From the NCBI GenBank assembly GCA_033807775.1, contig CM066314.1:39794001-39858000 (forward strand): a stretch of 64,000 nucleotides of DNA. The letters are read 5' to 3'. A program made the position numbers and the translations under genes. The notes below the pieces were generated by a model. That model worked only from the letters and a program-made list of their open reading frames with translations, did no database searches and was not told the origin of the DNA. The first letter of the stretch is position 1. The number at the start of each line of letters is the position of its first letter. Below are positions 54,737-64,000 of the stretch, piece by piece. The DNA is from Saussurea involucrata. Lineage: Eukaryota; Streptophyta; Magnoliopsida; Asterales; Asteraceae.

Positions 54737-57629
54737 CTAAACACCTTGTCCTCTACAAGTCCTAGAGTTATGACCCTTCTTACGGCATTTTGCACAAGTG
54801 ACGGTTGTTCCAGCCCTCGATATTTTACTTCCTTTAACAATCGATTGACTTAGCTCATCTTTGGTCCTCTTTCGTTTCTTTTTCGGCCTTCCAACTTGTA
54901 CATGATGCTTAGGGGGAGTTAGGGTAGTTGGACAATTATATTTAGGCCAAAGCGTTGGTCCGTTGATGGGAGTCATCTTGAAACTGTACACATTCTTCCA
55001 AGTATTTAGCAAATAGCAAGGGTGCACCCAATTCTCAGGTTGGCGTACATCTTCCCCATTTAATGCCATGTACCAATTTGTGGCCACTACATGCTTGCAT
55101 GGCATCCCTGTTAACTCCCAACGCCTACACGAACAACTCCTCTCTTGAACATCCACAATACACTTATCCTGCCATGGTCCAGTCACCTCATATTTGCTTC
55201 TCCCATTCCACTGGACAGTGTAGTGAACAGCTTCCGTCTTGATGGTGGTAAACAACTTTGTAGCTGTCGGAGTGAGTGGTCCAATAGACTTGGCAATAAC
55301 CTTTTGAACGTTGACAATTTTTTTCATCAAATATTGTCTGATGAACTCCAATGCCGTGATTATAGGCTTGTCCCGACCATTTACCAGTTGTCGGTTGAAA
55401 ACTTCACATATATTGTTCAAGAGAATGTCAGAGTGACATCTACCTGTTACAACATTAAAAGAATATGTATCACATGAAAACTCAATAGTGACTATATCTC
55501 ATATTTACAGATGGATTACCAGTGAAAAAACTCATCATGGAAATTTCTGAAATCATCCATAGCTTTATTGAACATTGAGACATTGGAGGCAGTTGCACAT
55601 TTCCACAAATGATCCTTAAATGCTTTCCCCTTCCAGTATAGTTTCATATTCTCGTGTATATGTCTCAAGCAAAACCTATGCTCAGCACATGGGAATAAAG
55701 AAGCTATGGCTGGAGCAATCCCCTTTAAACATAAAGAATAAACATAAGTATACAACAAAATTGAAATGTGTACAATAGTAAAGAAATATAAATAATATTT
55801 TCACACACCTTCTGTCTATCACTAATAAAAGTGAAATTGGAATTTCTTGATAAATCAAGATCATCGCCAACACATTCCAAGAACCAAGTCCATGAACTAA
55901 AGTACATAAGTGAAAAATAGATTAGTATACAATTAAAGTACGTTAAGCATAAATGTAATTTAACAGATTAGTATACAATTAACATACCTTTTTGACTCCG
56001 CCTCAACTATAGCATATGCTAGGGGGTAAGTGCCATTGTTCGGGTCAACACCAACAGCAGTTAGTATTTGACCAGGATATGGTCCCTTCATAAAGCAACC
56101 ATCAAGCCCCAACAGATCTCTCATACATGCTTTAAACCCCTTCTTCAATGCACCAAAACATATGTAAATCCTACTAAACTGCCTTGTATTGGAAGATGGG
56201 TCTGGTGCATTCTCGACATGTATCTTCACCGTAGTGTCATCATTGGTTCTTTGCAGCTCTAAAACGTAATCCCTTATCTTACCATATTGTTCAGCATAAT
56301 CCCCCCTTAGTTTATTTAAAGCCATGGCTTTTGCTCTAAAACTTTTCAAAACAGAAACATTAACTGAATATGTCCTTTCGAGTTGCTCTTGAATGGCTAT
56401 GATAGGGATATTTGGATTTGGTGCAATGGTCTCTGCAATGTGTTGTGAGAGAAAAGATACAGTGCAAGCATTTACATTTCTGGTTTGCAAACACTTATGG
56501 GTCTCAGTATATGTCTTCACCATCCAAGTTTGATCATCTTTACTTGTTGAGACATGCAACACCCAAGTACATTTTTCACTTGATGTTTCCTCCTTTATTG
56601 TCTCACTTGGCCCGCTAGTAAAGATTGGTAACTTGCCCTTACAAATTGCCCGCAACCTTGTCCGATCATTTTTTATTATCACTATATTCCTCCTAGTTTC
56701 TATTGCATGAAGCTTTATTAGTTTCTTCACATCAGCCTTGCTACCAAATGTTTGACCAACATAAAAATTGGGATATGATGAAACCACAACTTCTTTCTCC
56801 TTTTGTACCTTTCTTAAACATTTTTTTCTTGTTGATTCGATATCAGAGTCGTCTGTTTGACTATCAAAATCTTCAAGATTGGTCATGTCAAATTCAATAT
56901 CATCTATCATATTCCCATCATCTACCAAATCTTCCATACTTTCATTGTTTTCGGATTCCTCCTCATCCATTCTTTGACTAAGGAAATGATCAAAATCATC
57001 ACTCATTTGGGGTTCATCCATCCCCACATCTATGCCATCTTGACCCAACCCACTACCTTCGCCTATATTGTCTGGATGCCATTCCAAAAGTAATTTATCG
57101 TATGGTAATTCCTGAATTTCAACATCATATTCCTGTAGAGTCTTTGAATAGTTATCCAGATTGGTTTCACAATATTCAGTGTATACATCAATTAGCTTGA
57201 ACTTAGGAAAGTAATTCAGCAACATAAGTAGATCTTCCTCGTTCCGTAATGCTTGCAAACCAAAACACAGATCACTATCGGGTCTCATGAAGTGGTAATA
57301 AATTACTTCGTGGTCTGCGTAACCTAACTCTTGTGTAACAGAAACAAGATCATGAAGCGATAAAGAACCGGTGTCTATTAAATCTACATAAGTAATTTTA
57401 CTGTTCAAGTATTTCCTACCATCACCCTTCGTAAAGAATCCACCATGATGCATCTTCATAGACATTAAGGTGGGATATAGTTCTGTGAGGTGAAAAAAAG
57501 ACTGGATGAGTAAATATAAACAATCACACAACATAAACAACTCTAAACACCTTAAAAGAAATCTGAAATACAAAACTTACCATAAATCTCTTCAGCAAAC
57601 TGTTCATCCCGTTGTCTGATGTGCCACAT
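54737..57629 (-). CDS. MULE transposase (mudrA-like), five exons
   Basis: Read on the minus strand, predicted exons are 57581-57629, 55988-57482, 55809-55896, 55520-55722 and 54737-55443, about 845 codons. GT-AG sites include ATG|GTAAGT, CTCACAG|AA, AAG|GTATGT, TTTAG|TTC, AAG|GTGTGT and AAAG|GGG. Domains: PB1-like N-terminal region (~20-125, MHHGGFF...YLNSKITYVDL); acidic linker; MuDR DNA-binding region (~254-330, FYVGQTFGSKADVKKLI); and MULE catalytic domain with LLGLDGCFMKG (~474), FTFISDRQKG (~540), AEHRFCLRHIHEN and LLNNICEVFN. A SWIM finger (CSCRRWELTGMPCKH, ~720) and a CCHC knuckle (CAKCRKKGHNSRTC) follow. The exon 4/5 junction as I see it is not in frame and the usual HWxRSxF segment before it is missing, so this copy may be defective. 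Confidence 0.82.
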
Positions 57630-57894
57630 AATACGACCAAACGATCGAAATTTGATTTTAACCCTGAGAGAGCTTACTGATTTCGTCTTCAATGTTGGAT
57701 CGATTTTACCACAGGATCGATTTTACCATATAATCTTCATTAATCGTAGGGCAGAGAATGTAGGAGACGATGAAAACTTAATTGAAATTAGATGCTCAGA
57801 TGATGCGTATGGGGTAAATAGAGGTGAAAGGGGTTAAATGGGTTTGGACCATTTTGCCCCTGGATACTTCATGGCGTTTTTTTAAAATCATATC
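57630..57894 (-). promoter_or_regulatory. MULE transposase 5' region between first exon and terminal repeat
   Basis: About 265 bp upstream of the transposase ATG. In plant MULEs the promoter lies in or near the terminal repeat. I could not identify a clear TATA box. Confidence 0.35.
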
Positions 57895-58033
57895 CGTGAA
57901 TAGCTGGCAACCACACAGGGACCAACATTGAAACAAAACAGAAACCCTAATGACTGGTTTTGTAATTACTTTGAAATAGGGGCCAGTCTTGATAGTAGCT
58001 GGCAACCACAGGGACCAAAAGTGAAATTTACTC
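57895..58033. repeat. MULE right terminal inverted repeat
   Basis: Reverse complement of 51901-52039 with only a few changes (GGGGCCAGT versus AGGGACCAGT, AAATTT versus AAATTA). Its last base (58033) is directly followed by LARD LTR sequence. Confidence 0.93.
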
Positions 58034-59383
58034 GTGTTATGGGTCATTTTGAGAATATTAAGGGTGTGAGTCCTTTGGGAAAACCCCTTTTGTTTAACCC
58101 GTGTTGAATTTTGGGGTTAATGATGATTTTTGGATACGTGTTTGCTTAAACAATGTTTAAACGCGTTTTATGCGATGATGACCGACATTATGGGTCTAGC
58201 AAGCTTGGAGCACTTTGCTCGGTTTTGACTTTGAGATAGTCTTGGGACATTTGTCCGGTTTAAATGGCTCGATGTGGAGTCTTATTTACGGGTTGCTTTT
58301 ATTGCACCGTGTTGCATATTATTGCACGTTGTTGATATTTACATGCTCGGGGTGGAGTCTAGGATGTGTTATATGCTTAATTGCATTTCATTTGCATGAT
58401 TTGATGTTGATAAATGATCATTAGATCTTTTGAGCAGAGGGCTAGGGTTTGGGCTCGGTTGAGTCTTGATGGCATTCGCCCGGTTTTATTAAGCTCGATG
58501 TAGGCTTGGGGTTTGCATTGCATGAGTTGCATTATATTTGAGATTTACATGATTTGAATGCATTAGTTATTCTTTTAGGGTCATGTATTTATATTTAAGT
58601 CGAGTAAGCTTGTTTCAGATGGTGGGTTTTCCCAAGGTAAAGATCCAGTAGGATTGAACTTGATGGCTTGGACTAAAGACCTAGTATGGTTGATGTCTAA
58701 GAAGGGCTAAATACCTAGTTTTGGTTGATGCCGGAGATGGACTAAAGACCTAGTTTTGGTTGATGTCTAAAACGGACTAAAGACCTAGTTTTGGTTGATG
58801 TCTAAGATGGGCTAAAAATCTAATATGATTGATGCCGAGGATTGACTAAAGACCTAGTATGGTTTATGTCATATGTTTTCCACATCCAAGAAGCTTACTT
58901 GCATTTATTTAATCGTGGTTTAATTTATGTGTTGCCACATTCGATGAGATCGGGTCTCCCCCGTCACCGAAGGGTGTTGATTTCGGGTATTTTATTTATT
59001 CGCATTTTTGGAGGTTATATTTATGCATATGGATTGTTTTCCATGGTTGATGGACGGGTTTATGCTACATTTGCTTCGTATTACGTTTTAATAAAGTGTT
59101 ATATCTAATGGATGGTTTCCATGTTTTACGGGTCGAGTATGTATTGTCAACCGTATTTGAAGGTTTTTCCTAAACTAGACTTATTCACGTATTTGAGTGA
59201 GTTGGAAACGTAATTCATTTTGGAAAAACGTATTATACCTTTCGGGAACCTTCCCATGGAAATGTGTGAGTTGGAAAATGGATGATTGCAATTAAAGTAA
59301 ACTCTTTCGAAATCATGACTAAAGTATTACTATTTTGACTTATGTTTTTATGTAGTCATGATAAAATGCTTGAACTCACTAGG
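58034..59383 (+). repeat. LARD 3' LTR segment, duplicate copy
   Basis: Corresponds to 22691-24040 and holds the 35-bp array at 58670-58871 (six units, as in the source LTR rather than the seven of the 5' LTR). Confidence 0.92.
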
Positions 59384-60353
59384 TGTTGGTCCCGAAGGGC
59401 TATACAAGTTTGTAGAAGGAGGGGGGGATGAATACAAACACTAAGATTTTACTTTTCTAAATTGTTTATTGATAAATCATTAACAATTTACAGCTTGTTG
59501 CGGAAACAAGATTAAGGATAAACCTAAATCTAAACAAGTTGGAACACTAAGTTTCTTGCACTAAGAAAGAGAAGGAAATTACTAATAATAACCTATCTCA
59601 AGATAAGAAGGATGAACTTGTCCAGAGTTAGCAAGTTACTTCAAAATGAAGTGAGTTCTTCTTCTTATATACTGCATGCATTTAATGCATGGCAGTTTAC
59701 ACTTTACACGTGGCAGCAACTCATTGGTTGTACGTCATTGACCTTTGTTGACAACCTTAGTAGCCGCATGTTTGAACATTGTAGTATTAGAGTGGTTGTA
59801 CGATTTCAGACAATAAGGAGGTTCTTTTTCTGACATATCGTACGGAGTCGTGCAAGGGTGGTTAAGACAAAAGTACTTTGTACGGAGGACTTCATGATCA
59901 GCTTTTCGTTGATTCAGCGATCTATCATTCTACATCAGCGAATGATAGAATTCAGCGATAGCTAAAGTCTTGTACTTGATACTTCACGTTGTGTGGACAA
60001 ATCTGAGTCTTCGCTGATCCGCATCAGTTCATTAGGAGACTTGTCGCTGGTTCTTGAGCTTGATCTTCGACTTCAGCGTAGAACCTATGTTGACGTGAAA
60101 CTTGTCTTCAGAGATCATAAGTAAACAACTAACTTATCAGCGATCACCATAAGTACTGAACAGACTCAGAGCATTATAGTGAACAGTGTTCGCTGAATGT
60201 TTAATCTAAAGAGTGAGAGTTCCTATCAGCGGTACTGTAAGATCTTAGTACTTATCAGCGATAGTGAAACTCTGATACATATTGTTTACTTACAATTTTC
60301 ACTAAGTATATAAGAGAGGGTCATTATCAAATCACTGAGGGTTTGGATCAACA
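59384..60353 (-). repeat. Sirevirus 3' LTR, duplicate copy
   Basis: Corresponds to 24041-25007. It shares sites such as CATGGCAGT with that copy against the 5' LTR (CATGGTAGT), which supports duplication of the 3' end. At one site (ACAATTTAC, 59485) it agrees with the 5' LTR, so the 24041 copy has its own later change. Confidence 0.9.
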
Positions 60354-60622
60354 ATCTCCCCCTATTTGATTATGACATAGCAACAAAGAAAATTGTTATT
60401 TAATGAAAACATAAGGATAAAAAGAACTCATAAAATATTTGTCCCTTTTACTATTTTCTGGGATCTTTTCTGTACTGATGGAGTAAAGTACGTTCGCTGA
60501 AATTTTTCTTTAAACTTCGTAAAGATTACAGATGGAAGTGGAAAAATTACAAGTACAACGAATAAAAATACAAGTACAAAAGAATAACTGATACAATAGA
60601 AGAATGAGGCGATCCTATCAGC

Positions 60623-61877
60623 TTATAGAGGTTCTTCCTTAATGAGTTGTTCATCAAGGGTCATTGATGTGGGAATCATCCAGTCAGGGACATTTACTCC
60701 TTGATTTCTTTTGTTCAGCGCTTCTTCAAAAATCAAGGGTTTGAGATGCCGTGCCTGAATGTCATTCTTGAAGTCACACCAGTAGATGAGATCTTTCAGC
60801 TGTTCGATGGGAGTGATGGGAAGTTCAGAGATTCGTTGAAAACGCTTTCGTCCATCCCAGTCATTGAAGAATATCCCGTAGGGTTGGCATAAAGACTTTC
60901 CCAGGGATAAAAGTCTCATCAGGAGGAAGAGATGTGTCAAGTGCAGAAAGGTCAGGTTCAGGACCAAGGACTTCTTCCATAGAAAAACCTATACCTGTTT
61001 CGTTTCGAATATGAGGACCATCTTCTGAGGATTTAGACTTTTTCTTTCTAGAAGCCCTTCGTTTCTGACTTTCGAGAGGAGGAGGAGGAGGAATATCCAC
61101 ACAAGAATAGACTAAGTCGATCTGCTTGTTTATCAGCTTTTCAAAATGATCCTTGTACTTAGACTGAGACTTCTGGATGGCTAATATGATCTCCAACCAT
61201 TCAGAGAGACCGTACTGCGTGATAGCTTCAACATAGAATTTTTCGTACATTCCGTCTTCTCTGAATATCTCGATTTCAGCGATAGAAACTTTGATGGTTG
61301 ATCTTCCAGATACGAGTACCTTGATTATTCTGGAAGGTCGAAGACTGAAGTGTACCTTTTCTTTGCTCCAGGCTAGGGTAGATTGAGACACAGTTCTCTT
61401 TTCTTCAACGATCTTCTTGACTTCTTCCCATAGCTTACGTTGAACTTCGATTGGAGCTCTTTTCAGCTTGGGGTCTTTTACTGATCGTTGAGTAAGCTGG
61501 ATGGCGTATTCTCTGTCTTTTTCTTCAGCTTCCCTTCTTTCAGCGATTAGACGTTCAGCTCTGAGGTGATCCTTGTATTCCTTTTTTGAAAGTTTGAACT
61601 TTGTAGGAATAGAAGGAAGTTGATCACGCTTCAGAATGATTCGCTGATCCTCGAACTTCTTTATCATCTCATCTCTTCTTTTCTGATCCTCTTCACTTAG
61701 CTTTTGAGGAGCCAAGGAAGGTCTGTTTTTGTGAGAGAGTATATGTTCTTCAGGTTCATCAGTCTCAGAGTTCAAATCTAAGACCGGGATTATTTCTTCA
61801 GCTTTGCGAGCTGGGATTATTGTTGGTGAAGTCGCAGCTGTAGGAACTTCAGCGATATCCTCAAACAGGGGAGAGGA
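60623..61877 (-). pseudogene. Accessory gene exon 2, duplicate copy
   Basis: Same protein as 25277-26531, but the TAG near 26153 is absent here (Gln codon), leaving 304+ codons open from the splice acceptor region to 60861. The frame then changes at about 60885, exactly as in the first copy, and the last ~80 residues continue in the other frame to 60623. The shared frame change predates the duplication. Confidence 0.78.
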
Positions 61878-62026
61878 CTAGCTGAAACACAACGATCGTT
61901 CGAGTAAGAACTTGGGTAGAACAGAGATAGAGAAAGAATGGGATAAAGTGTATGGAGGTTATAGCGAGTGTAGAACTGATAATGTGTATAGAGAGGAGGG
62001 ATGTAGTGTAAGGAAGATTAGTGTAC
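61878..62026 (-). other. Predicted 149-nt intron, duplicate copy
   Basis: Same donor CAG|GTACAC and acceptor CAGCTAG|TCC as 26532-26680, same length. Confidence 0.6.
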
Positions 62027-64000
62027 CTGACAAACCGGCTTTTTAAGCAAGATCGTCAGATTTTCATCGTCTTCAGCGACACTTTTTCCTTTGCCCTTGT
62101 CAGCTTCAGACGCTGATGGCTTTGTCTTTGTCCGCTCTCCTGTAGGTTCATTTATCAGTATTCCTCTAAGAGTTGTGGTCCTCTGAGCAGGCTTGACGAT
62201 AAAAGAGTCATCATCATCATCATCTTCATCATCATCATTCTTTGGAGAAGAGTATGGTTCGTTATCAGATAAGTCGATGGCTTCTTCATCTTCAGCTTCA
62301 GACTCAGATTCTTCAGCTTCTTCTTCGAGTTGCTCCCCCTCAGATGCAGAGGTAAGCTTCTCGGTTCCCTCAGGGTGTTCATCTCCCTGAGGTCCAGCGG
62401 CTGCTTCAATTGTCTTCTCACCCTCTTCAGTAAAGGTGAGGTCTTCAGTCTTCTCTCCCTTGATAGATTCATCATGGGAAAGGTCTTCAGCGCTCTTCTT
62501 CCCCCCTTTTTCATGATGAGTGGGGGAGGAATGTGATGACTCAGTAGTCTGTGTCGGTTCCCTGTCTTCTTGGCCAGGGATCCCCACACAAATTTCAATC
62601 GCTGATAATCTGTTTTCTAGACCAGAAATACCAGGATTGATCTTCACGAGTTCAGCACGATCCGCCGGAGTAAAAGATGAAGGTGCAGGGGCAGGGGCGG
62701 TCGTGTTGGTCAGGATCTGCTGCATCATTTTCTTCATCGAATCCACGTCAGTCTTTACAGAACTCACGTCGGACTTTACAGCAGACACATCTCCTTCGAT
62801 TCTGCCAACCGATGTCTTCAGCGTTGTGACCTCGCTGGACATGGTTTCAACTGAAGTTTTGATGGCGAGGTAGTCTGTGTAGATATCAGCGAGAACTTTG
62901 GCAAAGTTGCTGAGCGTTTTATCAACCTTCTCCAAGTCAGCTTTGGAGGCATTCTTTTCGACCACGGATGTCAGCTTTGTGAGATTCTCTCCAGCGTTTG
63001 TTACAGCTGAAGAGTTGTCAGAAATAGTAGTTGTGAGACCTGTCAGCGTCGTCTCTATTGTCTTCAGAGAGGAGTTGATGTCTCCCAAATTAGGACCTGT
63101 GACATATAAGAACTTGTGAACAGAGGAAAGCTCATAAGTTTGGGGTTCAGTTACAGTGTATAGGGGTTGGTGTATACCTGCAGGAGGATTAGTGAATGCA
63201 TCAAAATCTCGGTGTCCTGAGAAAAGTTCCATGTCGTCAGCTAGAGTGCGTGGACGCATGGTCATCGCTGCAGGTCCTACGCTCATCATTCCTTGAGTGT
63301 CAGCTTTAGCTTCTGGAGGAATGATAGGTGCTTCAGTGATAACTGGAGTAGAGTCCAATTGAGTAGAGGGAGAAGCGAAGGTTAAGAATGGAGGTTGGGT
63401 GCGGAGTTCAGCGTTGGATTCGCTGAGAATCGCTTCGTCAGTCTTTTGAGAGACTGGAGGAGGTTGGGTAGATTCCAAGTTTGTAACCTCAGCGTTTAGA
63501 GACGCTGAAGCTGGGATAGAATGGGTGGCTTGTTCAGCTGTGGCAGAGCGTACCACTGAATGTTCCTTCAGCTCTTTGAGATGAGCTGAGGAGTCTTCAG
63601 CAAGAGATTGCTAGGGTTGCTCCTTGGTTTTCTTAGTTCTTTTGGAACTAAGTTGGGTGGAGGAGTGTTTCCTTTTAAGAAAAGGAATGGAGGTTGCAGC
63701 CTGGGTATCAGCGGTGGGTTTGTCCGCTGAAGGAGCTGCTGAAGTAGAAGAAGTAGATTTGAGAAGAGTTAAAAGTGTAGAAAGACGTACCTCATTCGCC
63801 ACTGGCTTGAAGTCGAGAACCTTAGGGCCAACCTGGGAGAGTTTCAGGTCACCCTCTTTTGGGTAGTTGTCCTTCAGGCCTGTTTGGAATACGGCGCTGA
63901 TGAATCGAGGATAAGGAACCCATGGAGATCTGTCAGCGGCGGAGTCTACTCTGAGTACTAGATCATCGTAGATTATCGATGCCCAGTCTATATGTAGACC
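62027..64000 (-). pseudogene. Accessory gene exon 1, duplicate copy (runs off window)
   Basis: Matches 26681-28654. One private nonsense change sits at about 63612-63614 (CAG to TAG in element sense), where the first copy reads Gln. The coiled coil, acidic tail and linker are otherwise conserved, with a handful of substitutions (for example Ala to Ser near 63073, Asp to Asn near 62262). The start codon lies beyond the window. Confidence 0.8.

Larger units (their letters stand above)
51901..58033 (-). mobile_element. MULE (Mutator-like element) with 139-bp terminal inverted repeats, two genes
   Basis: Inverted termini 51901-52039 and 57895-58033 begin GAGTAAATT(A/T)CACTTTTGG on each strand and are nearly identical. 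Weaker similarity continues ~70 bp inward (GGGCAAAAT(T/G)GTCCA). The interior holds a mudrA-like transposase gene on the minus strand and a GRF-zinc-finger gene on the plus strand, transcribed towards each other. The right end abuts duplicated LARD LTR sequence without a target duplication. Confidence 0.92.
58034..64000. other. Segmental duplication of 22691-28654 (LARD 3' LTR plus Sirevirus 3' part)
   Basis: It aligns from the first base after the MULE with a constant offset of 35343, then 35346 after a 3-base difference in a G-run (59421). It includes the same Sirevirus insertion point, so the block was copied after that insertion. It is not an independent transposition. Identity is very high by eye (isolated substitutions only). 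It runs off the right end of the window. Confidence 0.93.

Noticed and set aside
58034..64000. Independent second Sirevirus insertion
   Set aside because: Flanking LARD LTR sequence and the exact insertion point are identical to the first copy, so this is a duplicated segment.

Overview
This is a gene-poor, AT-rich stretch of a plant nuclear genome, almost certainly a eudicot. Chromoviral Ty3/gypsy and Sirevirus-type Ty1/copia elements dominate, with MULE, CACTA and hAT remnants, long (AT)n tracts and plant GT-AG introns. The accessory-ORF family of the Sirevirus looks like one I remember from Asteraceae genomes, so a composite is my best guess. That is recollection, not something the window proves. 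I see no rRNA, tRNA or intact host gene. The only host-type gene is a frameshifted single-C2H2 zinc-finger gene (49364-49752, minus strand).

Layout. (1) 1-2215: non-coding sequence, a CTGTC-rich low-complexity block and the 3' end of a decayed hAT transposon. (2) 2216-14502: an old, 5'-truncated chromovirus. Its 3' LTR was split by a complete Tekay-type chromovirus (5742-14025, target duplication CTTAC). (3) 14989-42915: a large non-autonomous LTR element (LARD) with about 2.87-kb LTRs, a non-coding interior and target duplication TTTAT. Its 3' LTR was split by an 18.6-kb Sirevirus on the minus strand (24041-42597). That Sirevirus was itself hit by a solo LTR (31921-33284, target duplication ATCAC) and a gag-only copia element of TR-GAG type (35893-40104, target duplication ACAGT). 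(4) 42916-51900: (AT)n-associated inverted-repeat elements, CACTA ends, MITE-like pieces, satellite-like repeats and the zinc-finger pseudogene. (5) 51901-58033: a two-gene MULE with 139-bp terminal inverted repeats, a mudrA-like transposase and a GRF-zinc-finger/membrane ORF carrying an 18-bp minisatellite. (6) 58034-64000: a nearly identical copy of 22691-28654 (LARD LTR plus Sirevirus 3' part). It starts exactly at the right MULE terminus and runs off the window.

How the pieces work. Each LTR element shows LTR, initiator-tRNA-Met-like primer site (TGGTATCAGAGC), gag/pol (or none) and polypurine tract. The autonomous elements could have supplied proteins to the non-autonomous ones: the LARD shares its leader with the Tekay elements, and the gag-only element lacks all enzymes.

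The most interesting object is the Sirevirus accessory gene downstream of RNase H. It has its own TATA box, G-box and TGACGTCA site, a probable 5'-UTR exon with a 384-nt intron, and a 149-nt phase-0 coding intron. In other words, it looks like an independently expressed, spliced gene carried inside a retrotransposon. The whole element is also studded with TCAGCG/CGCTGA motifs, densest in the U3 upstream of its TATA box.
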